From assembly GCA_030267565.1 (NCBI GenBank), contig BRXU01000003.1, positions 2,154,001 through 2,218,000 on the forward strand: a DNA stretch of 64,000 nucleotides, given 5' to 3'. The notes under the pieces are model-generated. The model ran no database searches, was not told where the DNA came from, and saw nothing but the letters and a program-made list of their open reading frames with translations. This document shows positions 36,541 to 48,225 of the stretch, in pieces. Position 1 is the stretch's first letter. The number at the start of each line of letters is the position of its first letter. The position numbers and the translations under genes are program-made. The stretch comes from Pleodorina starrii (Eukaryota > Chlorophyta > Chlorophyceae > Chlamydomonadales > Volvocaceae).

Positions 36541-38535
36541 TCACATCGCACCGCCGCCAGCGGCGCCGCCGCTTCCGGGAGCGGCGGCAAACTGGGCGCC
36601 GTAACGTCCGGCAAAGCCAAAGCCGCTCTGCCGCTCCGCCTGGCAAGCCTCGTCGACAGCCCGGGCCGCCGTGCGAACTGACTCCACCAGCTGGGTGACA
36701 AAACCGAGATAGACTTCGGGAGGGAGCAGCGGCGACGCCGTGGTCGCAGCGGCCAGCGGCAGCGTGGCGGCGGCGGAAGCGGCGGCGACGCTGCCCTGAC
36801 CCATCATCAATCCTGCCGGGTGCTGCGGTTGCGGTGCGCTACCGGAAGCCCAGCCTCCAATGGCCTCCCCGCCCACAACGCCCAGCATGGGTGCCGGGGC
36901 GCCCAAGGCTACAGCCACTGGCGGCGGCAGGGGCGCGCCAGGCAGGAAGGGGGCGGCCGCGGCGGCGGCGGTTTGGAGGTGAAAGTTCGCGACCTGGAAC
37001 GCGATAACGTCACCAGCGGCCGCGGAGACGCCGATGCAAGCGGCTGGTGGTGGCAGCCCGGGCCCGGCGGCGGCGGTGGCTGCTGCGGCGCCGTCTTGGG
37101 CTGCGCGCGAGTTGCAGGAGGGAGCCCGGAGGTCGTCCATGTCAGCACTGCCCACTGATTCAATGCTGCGAGACCGAGCCGGCAGGCCAATGTCCAAGCC
37201 CTCTTCGTCCTCCTCCACCTCCACTTCCGGGTGCAGCTCCATGCGCACGGCTTCGCCGCCATCGACGGCGGCGACTGCTGCGTCCGTGCCGCCGCTGGAC
37301 CTGACGACGGCTGCAACCGCAGGTGCGTCGTCGAGCTGAGAGGCCGGCGCGGCAGCAGCGACCGTGGCGGCGGGACCGTCTTCGTCCGCCGCTGGCGTCG
37401 CGGCCTTGGCCGCTGCTGCGGCGTCAAACCTTTCGCCGCTGCCGCTGCAGAGAGTGCCGGGGCTGGGCCGGAATTCGGCAATGTCATCCTCGTCTTCGTC
37501 TTCGTAATCACTGTCCATCATGAAGCCGGCGGAGCCCAGCGGGCTGCCGCTGCCCAGGCTGCCCAGGCTGATGGCGTCCGCCTCGAAGACCCCGTCATCA
37601 TCGGCGGCGTAGCTGAATCCTGGGCCGGACAGGAGGTCGCTGTACGGCTGCTTCTTGATGTACGGCCGCCACGGCGGCAGTGGCGCCGACGGCACGTGAC
37701 CGGCGCTCGTCGCTGACGTGGCGAAGACGGAGGCGGCGGTAGTTGCGCTCACCGTGGCGTCAGCCGGGACTGCCTTCAGCACCGGCACTTCGTGCGGCTG
37801 CGTTTCTGGTTCTGGAGACGGTCGTAGGTTGGGTTGCCCGGCTCCCGCACCGCGGAGGGCGACGCCAACCCGCGTCACCGCCGCGGCCCCGACCCTGCCG
37901 GCGCGCATCCGACGTGGAATTCGAAAGGCGTCGGAATGGGGTACAACGCCGGGGCAGCTCTGATAACCAAGTAGCAGGGCTGAGAGCGCCGGGTCGTCGA
38001 CCGGCCCCGATGCGAGGTTGCAATCTTCAGGCTGGGCAGCATTTGCGCCCACCGCTAGCGCCTCCGGGCTCAGGCGTTTGCGGCTTACAGAGCGAGTCAG
38101 AAGTCCTGTGTGCGTTCCTGGTTGCGGGCGAGGGGGCATGCGCCCAAGGATAAATGCGGGGTTGTTGAGCGCGCTTATTGAGCCTATGTAATGCGGTTAT
38201 GTGTCATAGGACAATTATATATCAGCTGCTTGCGCGGCTTGGCGAAATCCCGCTATATCAAGGTAAGGTTAAAACTGGCACGTTTCAAACCGCAGCCGCA
38301 TAAATAGTAACAGCTGCTTCCACAAGCATACGCGACAAACATAAACTAACAAGACGTTCGGCACATGCAGAAGGCGACGGCAAAGATGCAGGTGACGCGG
38401 ATGACCCGGCAGGTATATCCGAGACGGCTTACCCATGCCCATGCCGAACGGGTCCCCGTGCAAGTCGTAAGGGTCCTCGGCAACTTCATTTCCAGCTGCA
38501 GCGTCGGGCACAGAACCATCCTCCGCGTATGACAT
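36541..38535 (-). CDS. Acidic low-complexity protein, 581 residues, unknown function
   Basis: Two exons, 38433-38535 and 36541-38183, join in phase 1 through GTAAGC and a CATAG acceptor to give 581 residues. The N-terminus is acidic (DPYDLHGDPFGMGMG). The middle has an acidic run (DSDYEDEDEDDIAEF) and a second one (PEVEVEEDEEGLDIG). The rest is alanine/proline/glycine-rich. Near the C-terminus is the one stretch that looks folded, about YLGFVTQLVESVRTAARAVD, followed by a glycine-rich tail. No signal peptide or membrane segment is apparent. It is probably a disordered nuclear or cytosolic regulator, but no family is recognised. It is divergent from the GNAT gene. Confidence 0.65.
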
Positions 38536-38981
38536 CCTCGTGGAATCCCCGTCACCGAGCTCGGCTCAACCCGGTGGTGGTCCAACCGACCGCAATGATG
38601 AGTGTCCGATACTCAGCGCAAATTATGCGGAATTCTCCTGGAGCTCTGTCCCTCACCACGTAAACCTTCAAGCTTCAAGCTTCAAGCTTCAACAGGAGGG
38701 CCCCTGTATACAGCTTTTGCAGCTTCACGAGCGCGCGTATGAATAATGAAATGACAACCTAATTGCAGGCAGCGTGCTGGCCGGGGCGGCACAACTATAC
38801 TTCAACGTATCGTATCTGACGGTTTGTACTATAAGAAAGATGTCGTGCAAAACGGTTGCCGAATTTACGAGCGGACGAGACGAACCCGTCAACGCTGTGT
38901 TTGCATCGGTCAGAATTGAGTTCTGCGCGGCTGCAAGCAGGTAGCTCATCACCGACGACAGACACTTGTAACGTCCGAGCT
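38536..38981. promoter_or_regulatory. Divergent promoter region, acidic protein / GNAT
   Basis: This 446-bp gap separates two start codons facing away from each other. It contains a tandem heptamer (TTCAAGC, about four copies, 38666-38693) that creates overlapping AAGCTT sites. No TATA box was identified. Confidence 0.4.
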
Positions 38982-40094
38982 ATGCCGACATTGCCGAGCC
39001 TGCGCTCTTCTGTTACGTGTCGTGGCCCGAGTTCGCGGCAACAACATTACTGTCGTATTGCTGCCACTCGTCAGTACCGCCTATGTATCACAGCAAATTC
39101 AGGCCAATTAGACGTCGTGCAGCCAGCCACGACAACCGGGTTATGGACGCCGCGATGGGAGGTTCGGACGCCGCTCGGGCGCCTGCTGATTAAGTCGATC
39201 GAGCGTGCCGAAATGCAGGCTGCGAGCGTGGTACTGACGCGCGCCTTCGCCTCGTCAGCGGAGGCAGTCCCCTTGAACGAAGTCCTTAAAGGTACGGCAG
39301 CCCCTCTTTCTCAACGTTTCCAAGGGCGCGAACTGACCCCCCCAGCCAGGTTAAAACCCGAACATAATCCAATTATCGACAGCCGCGATCAGACACGCTA
39401 AAGCTCCGTTGACGCTACATCCACGAAATCCCGACTCGAACACGCCCTATTACGCCAAATCACGCCCCCGCCATCGCCACTGCCCTATCATTCCGCCTCC
39501 ACCTCAACCCCGCCTTCACAACCGCGCGGACTCACCCCGCCCCGCCTTAACCCCCGGACAGACATTGAATCAATGCTGCCAGCTGACTCCAGCGACGGGT
39601 CTGGCTCCAGCTCACACCCGGTCGCCGTGGGAGGAGGCCAGGGCGGGGCCGCCGGTGCGGCGGCCGCAGGGTACTTCTTCGTGGCCCGCCTCTTCCCCTA
39701 CGACCCGCAACAGGCTCCGTTGCCGCCCGGCCAGGACTCCCGCCTGGTTGGCACCGCCTCCCTCTCCCTCTCCGCCGAGTCCCAGCCCGTGCAGCGGCTG
39801 CCACCCGTGAACCTTCCCCCGGCCGGCGCCGCCTACGTCTCCAACATGGCCGTCGACCCGCGGGTCAGGCGCCGCGGTGTCGCGCGGGTGTTGCTGGCGG
39901 CATGCGAGGACGCAGCGCGCGCCGCGGGCCGGCGGGAGGTGTGGCTCCACGTGCGTGAGGCCGACGGCGCCGCGCGGGGGCTGTACGACGGGGCGGGGTA
40001 CGGCACTGTGACCAAGGACTCCTGGCTGGACAGCATGAGGCACGGCGGCATGCGACCGCGGCTGCTCATGCGGCGGGAGCTGCTGCCGCCGTGA
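38982..40094 (+). CDS. GNAT-family N-acetyltransferase, probably plastid-targeted
   Basis: Two exons, 38982-39291 and 39583-40094, joined in phase 1, give 273 residues. The C-terminal half carries the GNAT core: YVSNMAVDP (beta strand 4) followed by the acetyl-CoA pyrophosphate loop RRRGVA (residues 199-204), then ACEDAARAAG, VWLHVREADGAARGLYDGAGY (motif B with the usual aromatic) and a basic end. The first exon begins MPTLPSLRSSVTCRG and is rich in S, R, T and A with few acids, as in algal chloroplast transit peptides. Its EMQAASVVLTRAFA is typical of the helix opening plastid GNATs. The likely reaction is transfer of acetyl from acetyl-CoA to an amino group; the substrate is unknown. The first ATG is chosen over an in-frame leucine-initiated extension upstream. 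Confidence 0.75.
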
Positions 40095-42828
40095 GGCAGC
40101 AACCTGGCGTGCCACCTGCAGTTGCAAAGTACTTCTCCTGGTATTTGCGAATGCTCTTGGAAGGGGTAATGGCAGCGGAAGCCAGCTCACCAGCTCACGG
40201 CAAAGCGAGGCCTTACTGCTCGCCGGCCGCGCTGATAGCATGGCATGGCGACGAGCCGGCCCTTGTCCGTGCGTCCGTGGTGGATGTTGAGTACCGATGG
40301 GCCCGGGCTGCGGAGCTTGCCGTGCCGCGCCCCATGGGCGCCCGGCGCTCCCGCGGGCTGCGGATGGCGCCCTGCCCCCGGCTGCGGTCTCGGTCTTGCT
40401 TGCTGGTGTGGAGTAACAGGGATGACAGATGCGGCTCTGCGCGCAGCCCGCTGGGTCGGCGCGGACTGGGAAATGCACCGTACTACTGTACTGCGCAGGA
40501 AGTACCTTCACGGCGCGGCCGTGGAATGCGACAGAGCCGGTGGGATGCGGGGCTTGAGCGCAGGTGATGCGGACTTGCCGGGGTGACGTAGTGAACGGCT
40601 GCCAGTGCAGCTGCTCGGCTGTGGCGACTCAACGGCGCCGCTCACATCAGCGGAGGACCTGGGCCCGTCACCAATCCAAATATGCGGTACCCGACCTTCC
40701 TGGAGGCTGCCGGAGGGGGTGTCTCCCACGGCGCTTCTGGAGGCGCGGCGATGGGCTGCTGCCGGTGCTTTTGTCTTGTGGTGTGAGGGTCTTGGTATGG
40801 TTTGTTCAGCGCGTCGAGTCCCGCCACGGCGATCAACGACGCAACGGCGATCCGAAGCGGGTCGTGATGGGTGGTAGACCAGGTGGGGACTGCGCGGCTG
40901 GTGAAATGAGCGGGGATGACGTGCGAACGAGGGCGACGAACCCAGCGAGCGTGTTTGCCGAGCCCGGCGCGTTTCAGTGCGTGCATGAGCCGTTGCCAAG
41001 CCGGCTGACAGGAAGAGCACCGGAAGGCCTTTCTTTGGAATAAGGAACAGCAGCACACGCTCATTGGTCTCCGTTTTTTTTTACATATTGGGCGCTGGCT
41101 TCTGCAGCAATCGGCGCGTGCACCATGAGGCGGCGCCCCTGATTGGCAACGAAACGTCGTTCAGTACACATGCAACATCAGTCGGCAGCACCGACGCCAC
41201 ACGCTACACAGCAAGACGGCTACCATCTGCGAGCAGCAAATACGGCAGCACGCATTGTCACGTTGTACCTCACCACCCCGTCAGCACAAACAGCGATCCA
41301 CCCATACCCGGCATCTGGGTTAACGGTGCGCATGCTGACCGGTGACCGATGCGAGAATGTAAGCAGACAGCGTCGATGCGTGTGTGATGCCGAACGTGAA
41401 AGGTTCCGGGACCTTTCAAAGCTACCAAACACGAAAACACAAACATACGAGCCATGTGAAAGGCTTCTCCTGTAAACGAAGCCTTGTGCCGCAAGCCGCA
41501 AAATACAGCCGGACATGGCCAAAGCCCTGCAAAAAGGCCAATATCTGCACCCGAAAGATTCAAAACTGTAGAACATTAACACTATCAAGCCACACGCATA
41601 TGATCATGCTGCAGCTTGCTCCTTCACAACCCCAATGCTCAGTACCAATCACACCACGGACGTTCAAACGTGCGTAGCTGTCAATCGTGCTGTACGTATC
41701 AGGCGCGCCTTGCGCCTCCCCCACCATGACCCATGGGCCGGCTCCCTGCAGCCACACACCACACCACACCACACCACGACAAGACCGGGTGGTCCTTGCG
41801 TCCTCGCCACATCAACTGCTTGCACCTGCCTGACTTCTCCCCTAACCGTTTGATATCAAACATAAGAAATGCTCTCCATTAGAACGGGAACAGAGTTCCC
41901 AGTCGTGCGACCTTCACACGACAGCCTGGTGCGTGAACGAGCCCGTGATCTGCACCCGCTTGTGCTCACTGCCATCGCACCGCCACCACGGATCCCCGGG
42001 CATCATTTTGTACAGCGCAAAACCACGAGAGTGTACAGCGCAAAACCAGGAGAAAACCGTACACGAATACCAAGACATGTTATGCAAAGAAACGTCAACG
42101 AGAACGCACTTGTCAATCCAGCCGAGTGAGGGTAAACTGCGGACATCGTGCGGCCCCATCCAAACCGGGACCTCCACAGCCCTCCGCCGTTGCGTTGCGG
42201 GGGCGCAAGGACGCGGGGTGGAACTTTCGCAGTACCTCGTAAAGCACGCCCGTAACGCGTCTCTCGCAGACAATACAACAAGGTGGAAGAAGTACATGCC
42301 TCTCAGTAGCATAACCAACCTAGCGGACAACACCGCAAGCTGCTGTCCACGCACCCGAACAACAGCCCCAGGCGGCGAGGGCGTTGTAGGGCGCGGGCCA
42401 GCCCGCACACCTCATGTTCCAGCGTTCCACGCGCGAGACTGAACGCCCCTGCTGAAACAGACACCATGATGCAGCGCAGATGGACACTTGGGGTTGCCGC
42501 GGCCCTCTCCAAAACCACCAACTCCATTTTAAACTGTACATCGAACACACCCCGCTGTTAATTCTTCTCTCGCCAAGCTCACCCGCTGCTGGCTTGGCAG
42601 GCTGACCCTCATGAAACACCCGAGCTGTACTGGCTGCGTGCGCGGATTCAAGCACCGGCCACCGGATGGTATCCCGTCGGTTTGCTCCGCCACGCAAAGG
42701 CTATATGCGCGAGGGAGACACACGCACACCAGACTTACCGAGACAATATTTAGTGCAAACACCTATTTCACTGATCAAAGGGGTCAAAAGTCATCGTCAC
42801 GCAAACAGCGAGGTTGCCTGCGCCAACC
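40095..42828. other. Convergent intergenic region
   Basis: This holds the 3' ends of the GNAT gene (plus) and the DapB-like gene (minus). Candidate TGTAA signals are at 41471-41475 (plus) and 41091-41095 (minus), which would make the transcripts overlap. Small repeats are a CACCA/CACAC tract at about 41750-41777 and two copies of GTACAGCGCAAAACCA at about 42010-42048. Open frames on both strands at 40508-41064 have no family resemblance. Confidence 0.4.
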
Positions 42829-44767
42829 TTACACAGCCACGGCCGTGTTGACGATGGCGCCCGCGATCACAACGTTGCTTGCGTACTGCGCCGTCCCGTT
42901 CGCAGCCCGCGCGGCGCGTCGCCCCTCCTCCCGCGCCTGCAGGTCCCGCAGCACGTCCACCATGTCGTACACCCGCTGCGGCGCCGCCTCCGCGATGCGT
43001 GCCGCCAGGAAGCGCGCTGCCTCGACGGCGCCCGCCGCAAAGGCTGTTCGGTCCAGGCCGTAGTGCCGCAGCAGCAGCGTCGGGTGGCCACCGGGCGCGG
43101 AAAGGCGGCAAGCGCGCGACAGGCCGCGGCCCTCCAGCGCGCGCAAGTTGGCGCTACTGCGCGGCTCCCTTTCCAGGTTGACACCATCGCCAACGCGCTC
43201 CTGGCGAATGGAGCGCATGCGGTGGACCTGGGCCTACACATGATGGGAGTTTGAACAGGGAAAACCAGGTGAGACGCCGTTAGCACAAGCGTACGGATGG
43301 GGCAAGAAAAGGTCCCAGCCGAATTAGGGTCGCAACGAAGGCGGCTGTAAAGCCATATCCGCAGTTGTTTCGTTTCAAGCCCATCGTGACACGAAGGACG
43401 CAACATACATCCTCGTCCTCACCTCGTCGCATTGGATGCCCATGAGACGAAGTGACTGAGCAATGCCTGTCGCCGCGGCTGGGTCCAGCAAATCGAGCGC
43501 ATCCGCGTCGCCGGCGCGGCCCACGGCCTCGTATGAATACAGCTCAAAATGGGCCGGCAGCGGAGCGCCGAGCGATGTAAGCAGGGCAAACAGGGAAGTC
43601 GCCTGTGAAGGGCACACGCCCAACGCAGCAGCGGGAAGTTGTCCAGGACTCGGGGATGAAAATGGAAAGTGAGTCGGCCGTTTGGCACTGGGGGGCTCTC
43701 AATGCCATGATATCATTAACTCCACGGTTTGGCGTGGTCGTCACTTTTCTTCGCTCAAAACCCACATCGCGATACCTATCGTCACAACTCACAAGGACAA
43801 CCCCCATCTTGGCGACCCAGATCGTACCTGCGCGCCGGCGACCGACGGCAAGACTGCGTACACTCCCGCCGCCTCGGCGATTTCCCGCATACGTGTGACG
43901 TCACCACCAGTCGTGCCCATGATGAACGGAACACCATTGGCGGAATAGAGCCGCACATGATCTGTGCGGGTAGGTCAGGTAGATCCTTTAAGTAGAATTT
44001 CAAAGACGGGTTTCAAAATGGCAAGGCGCCCCGCTGTTAGGTTACGGGAGGGCAACTATTGCGTTTCGTTACTGAAGGGAGCTGTCTACAACATAGACCC
44101 AGCGACTTTGCCGGTGGCGGGCGCCGGGGGCAAAAGCAGTCCACCCGTCGCATCCAAGGCAAGCCTTCGCCGCGATCCGTGCCATATTCCATCACAGCGC
44201 GCGCGGGACGTTCGCAGGGCCAGTTCTTGAGTCTCACGCTGAACAGGGAACGTACCCTCGGCGGTGTGGGCCAGGGTGTAGTCCACCACCTGTGCCAGGG
44301 CAGCCGAGGGCAAGGCCACAGGCGCACTGTCAACGTCGACGGCAATCTCTGCGCGGATAGTTTTCGGGCATTTCTGACGTACCATTATGCTTGGATAATC
44401 GCTCTTTATGGCCTCCAAGGCCGCTTGCCGCCGCTCCTCCCCGACAAGCTGCACAGGAACACCCCTTACACCAATATTCTTGACAGCCACGCCGACGGAC
44501 AAGCCCGTGAACGTGTGAGGCACCAGAGGAAAGCCATGCGCCACGAGCGACTCGGCAGCGGCGTGGCCCATCTGCAAGAAGTCGTTCAAGTGATGACTGT
44601 TGCCTCGCACGCCACCATCTTTGAGAGAAAAATCATCGCACCTTTCCAGTGCATGAGTTCACCATTACCGGCGGCAAGCTTGCCATGATACGGATCGTCG
44701 AGTCGCGAGAGCGAGAGGCTCGACAAGGATTGCACTTCCTTCCAGCGCGCTGCATGACCAGGGCCAT
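42829..44767 (-). CDS. DapB-fold (dihydrodipicolinate reductase-like) protein lacking the catalytic motif
   Basis: Six exons, 44642-44767, 44383-44571, 44256-44346, 43828-43961, 43423-43602, 42829-43233, join in frame to 374 residues. Family landmarks of plant-type DapB are clear: VNSCTGKMGHAA (nucleotide-binding loop, residues 36-47), VVDYT, GVPFIMGTTGGD (145-156) and a C-terminal FAAGAVEAARFLAARI with RVYDMVDVLRD. The first 35 residues are basic and Ser/Arg-rich, suggesting organelle targeting. The segment that in DapB holds the catalytic H-H/K motif and SGT substrate loop (here about 200-225, reading LYSYEAVGRAGDADALDLLD) has neither the lysine nor the SGT. It is therefore unlikely to be a lysine-pathway reductase. 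A non-catalytic DapB relative is known in land plants (CRR1, needed for chloroplast NDH); whether this is its counterpart is open. Confidence 0.75.
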
Positions 44768-45139
44768 TTTGCCTATGCAATCGACTTCTCGAGGAAGGTA
44801 CACTTAGCGCGGTGATGGCGAAGAACGCTGCTCAGGGACGTAGGTTTGAGGTGCTTGAAAGCTTCACCTTGATGGCCGGGCGTACAGTGGCGGTGACCTT
44901 GCGTGACACTAAGCCCAAAAAAGTAGTATCGCGATCTACTATGTCGTTGAAAGTTTGTAACACTGTTACATGCACTTGCACGGCTGTAAGTTCGTACACG
45001 GTTGGTCAGTGTGCTCTCCCAAACCGCAAGTCATGACGTTGAACTACACGTCAATCGACTGGAACACGTTGTCGAACTAGGGCAATGTTAAAGTGCATGA
45101 TGCTTGAGTAACATTTCGCTAGATTGACAACTGCGCACT
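44768..45139. promoter_or_regulatory. Divergent promoter, DapB-like / U1-70K
   Basis: The 372 bases between two outward-facing start codons must carry both 5' UTRs. The sequence is less GC-rich than the flanking exons. No clear TATA box. Confidence 0.45.
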
Positions 45140-48100
45140 ATGGACCGCTTCGACCGCTTTAAGAAGGGCGGCTTCAACCGCCAGGCTGCTGTAAAGGCGC
45201 TGAAGGAGAGCGTGCAGACTGGTCACAAGACTGGACTGCCCCCACCGCTGCTTTCCCTCTTCAACCCCAGAGCTCAGCTGCCTGTGGTTGCGGATATCAA
45301 GAAGCCGAAGCTTAAGCTCCCCTATACGGGCCTTGCAGCTCACGTTAAGGAGTTTGCAGGCGAGGGCGACCCCGAATATCAGCCGCCGCGTAACGAGGAT
45401 CGGCCTCCTTCACCGCGCCTATTTCGCAACCGGGAGCTTGGGGCTCAAGCCCGGGTGGATACGGAGACTAAGACTGAAAAGTGAGCTTTCTGTGTGGCTC
45501 AGTTGTCATGTAGCCTTCCCTTTCCCTGCGTGCTTCTACAAGGCATGCTTCCTGCGTTCTGCAGGAAGATTCGCCTTACGAAATGGAAGCTTGAGGAGGT
45601 GGGCTTCGTCTGCCGCACCAGGGCAAAACCCTTGTGGGGAGGGCCGGGAGTACAGCCCAACCCCAACCCCTTGCCGCTTTTCTTACGTAGGCCGAGCGGG
45701 AGGCGCGTGAGAAAGCGAAAACATATGACCCCAACAAAGATCCCAAGATCGAGGTGAGGTGGTTGGTTGACACGGGGTTGATTACCTGCGAACTGGAACC
45801 CGGGGTTAACCCATCCCCCCTGGTGGCTGCCTGCCTGCCTCACAGGGCGACCCCTACAAGACTGTCCTCGTTGCGCGTTTGAGCTACGATGTGACAGAGA
45901 AGAAGCTGCGCCGGGAGTTCGAGGAGTATGGGCCCATCAAGCGCGTCCGCATTGTCACCGACAAACAAGGTCTGCTGCTCAGCAGCGCCGTTCCTGGCCT
46001 TTCCGTAGAACAACCCAGACCTAGTGCTTCAGTTATTTCGTGCCGCAACGTTGCTATCGTTTGGGATTATTCTGCAAGGGGCTGCTAACGAGAGGGACCT
46101 GACATCCTGAAGCTACCGGTAAGCAAGAGCCCAACACCTCAGCGAAGACTTCGACGCCTGCATGACCGCAGGCAAGCCGCGCGGCTATGCATTCATCGAG
46201 TTCGAGCATAAGGCGGACATGAAGGAGGCCTACAAGGCCGCGGACGGCAAGAAGATTGAGGGCCGGCGAGTGCTGGTGGACGTGGAGCGCGGGCGGACGG
46301 TGGAGAACTGGTGAGTCCTACCCCTATGGATTGAGGCGGTGGAGCTGCCTTCGCGCATGGCTGTCCGCTGGGACAGTGGGCGGCCATTGGCGCAACAGTG
46401 GGTTGTGACCAGCGGCCTGTTACATATAAAATGTTCGAGCTCCGTCTGAGTACAGCACCTGGATGAACCATTGGTGGTGTCCCGTGCAGCTCGGTCTACC
46501 GTATATTAGTTGTCCGTATGTGGAGCTTGCTGCTTCTATCCACACTTGGGATGACCCATTCTCATAGACGGTAGAAGCGATCAGTTTCTGACTGCGAGGT
46601 GATGTGCCTGCTACTGGCGATGTGCAGGAAGCCGCGGCGCCTGGGCGGAGGCTTGGGCGCACCCGGGAGAGAACCAAAGCCGCCCAAGAAGCAGCGGCCG
46701 GGCGCGCTGCCGATCGCTCCACCGATAGTGGGTGCACCGTCGATTGACGACAGGTACAGTTTAGGGCTGTCGGGCAGGGTGGCATCTAAGCGGGTCGCGG
46801 GAGTGCTGCGAAGCCTTGCCCAACTTCAGGTCACGGTGTGGCGATGGGGCCAAAGCAGCCCGCAAGGCGCCCTCAGTGGGCTCCAGTTGAAGCATGGACG
46901 CTCTTTGCACGGCGCGGCACTCCGATCATTAACAATAAAGAAGCTGATCCGTGTTCTGCAGCTTGTTGTTGGGGTAAAGCGCGCTGGCTTCCCGGGGTCA
47001 AGAGTTATGCGTACAGTTTTGGAGAGAGGGGTTACAGGGGCCATATGGGGCATTACATTCTGGGGGGGGGGGTAGGGTTGCCTAGCGCCGGGGTAGTTAG
47101 GGACATGGCGTTGCCGTTGGTTTGGGTGCGAGGAAAACTCGGGAGAGGACTGGTGCGGAAGAGGGTAACGCGACTGGGCCCAGGGTGCGTCGTTGCTTTG
47201 AAGTGCCCGGGATTCAAGTGGAGGGCAGGGATTTATGCATTATCAGCCTACACGCAACCTGGGATAATGGGGAAGGACTGGCGTACTGGGTAAGGCTTAC
47301 AGCGGGCACTGGTATGCATCGTACCGCTTCCTGGCCTCTCCACTGTGTGGGGCCGACACAACATAGGAGCGACGGAGTACAGGGCGCCAAGAACGCGGTA
47401 TGCATGCGGTCTTGCGGCTGGGGCGGTGGGGGCCAAGGAGGCAATGCTGCATTTCGCATTTGGGAAGCGGCTTGGATCTAAAAGCTGACCGTATGGAACT
47501 TAAGATCCTTGTAACCTAGTATGGTTCGTGGTTGGCGGGGTCCAGAGGGGGCATCGATTATACACCTTCGTGGGGTTCGCTTCTTATCTAGTTGATACTG
47601 GTGGCGCGTTGGACGAGTGCTGGGCGATGCCCCTGTATGCCAACGGAAGCAGGTCGCGCGGCCGGGAGTACGACGTGCGCGAGCCCCCGCGGCGCGACTT
47701 CGAGCCACGGCGCGACTTCGAGCCACGTCGTGACTTCGACCGGGATCCGCGCGGCGGCGGCGGCGGCGGCTACCGGGAGCCCCCGCGCGACTTCCGGGAG
47801 CGCAGCGACCCGCGGGACATGCGGGAACGGGAGCGGAAGCGGGACCGGGATCCGTCGCCGAGGTAAGAAGGGCGGAGGGGCGCACTCGACAGGGCGGGAA
47901 TTTGGTTCATCAAGGCAGTATGCTGTCGTGCAAAGCCCCTTCAACCCTGAACCGGTATGTCGAAGAACGAATTTGTGCACTGTACGAAATTAAGCTCGAA
48001 TTGGCAGGGGCGCGATCGCTGGGTCGTGCTGGCGGGTGGTTGAGTACATGTTGTGCTGATGGGTGCAGGCGCGACGACTATTACCGGGGTGGCGGCGGCG

Positions 48101-48225
48101 GTGAACCACGGGACGACAAGCGCGTCCGCCGTGACCTGGAGGACGGCGAGCTGCGGGACGACCGCGAGCGCCGCGAGCGGGATCGCGACCGCGACCGGCC
48201 ACGGCGGGAGCGCGACATGGTCTGA
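45140..48225 (+). CDS. U1-70K: U1 snRNP 70-kDa protein
   Basis: Product: the U1 snRNA-binding spliceosomal protein, which acts at 5' splice-site recognition in the nucleus. Eight exons give 397 residues: 45140-45480, 45565-45598, 45691-45753, 45846-45969, 46172-46310, 46628-46753, 47653-47862, 48069-48225. Landmarks are [12 protein letters not shown] near the N-terminus, [16 protein letters not shown] before the RRM, RNP2 [16 protein letters not shown]1 [30 protein letters not shown] and RRLGGGLG just after the RRM. The tail is rich in RD/RE and RDF repeats with a polyglycine run, rather than classical RS. Compared with the usual family start, about 36 extra residues precede LPPPLLSLF. Intron 6 (46754-47652, 899 nt) is by far the largest and follows the RRM. 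It is divergent from the DapB-like gene. Confidence 0.9.

Noticed and set aside
37231..37716. Plus-strand frames opposite the acidic-protein gene
   Set aside because: They mirror the GC-rich codons of the minus-strand exon; no independent signal.
40508..41064. Two overlapping minus-strand frames of 140-182 codons
   Set aside because: Lie in the presumed GNAT 3' UTR; composition is Arg/Pro/Ser-rich with no family match.
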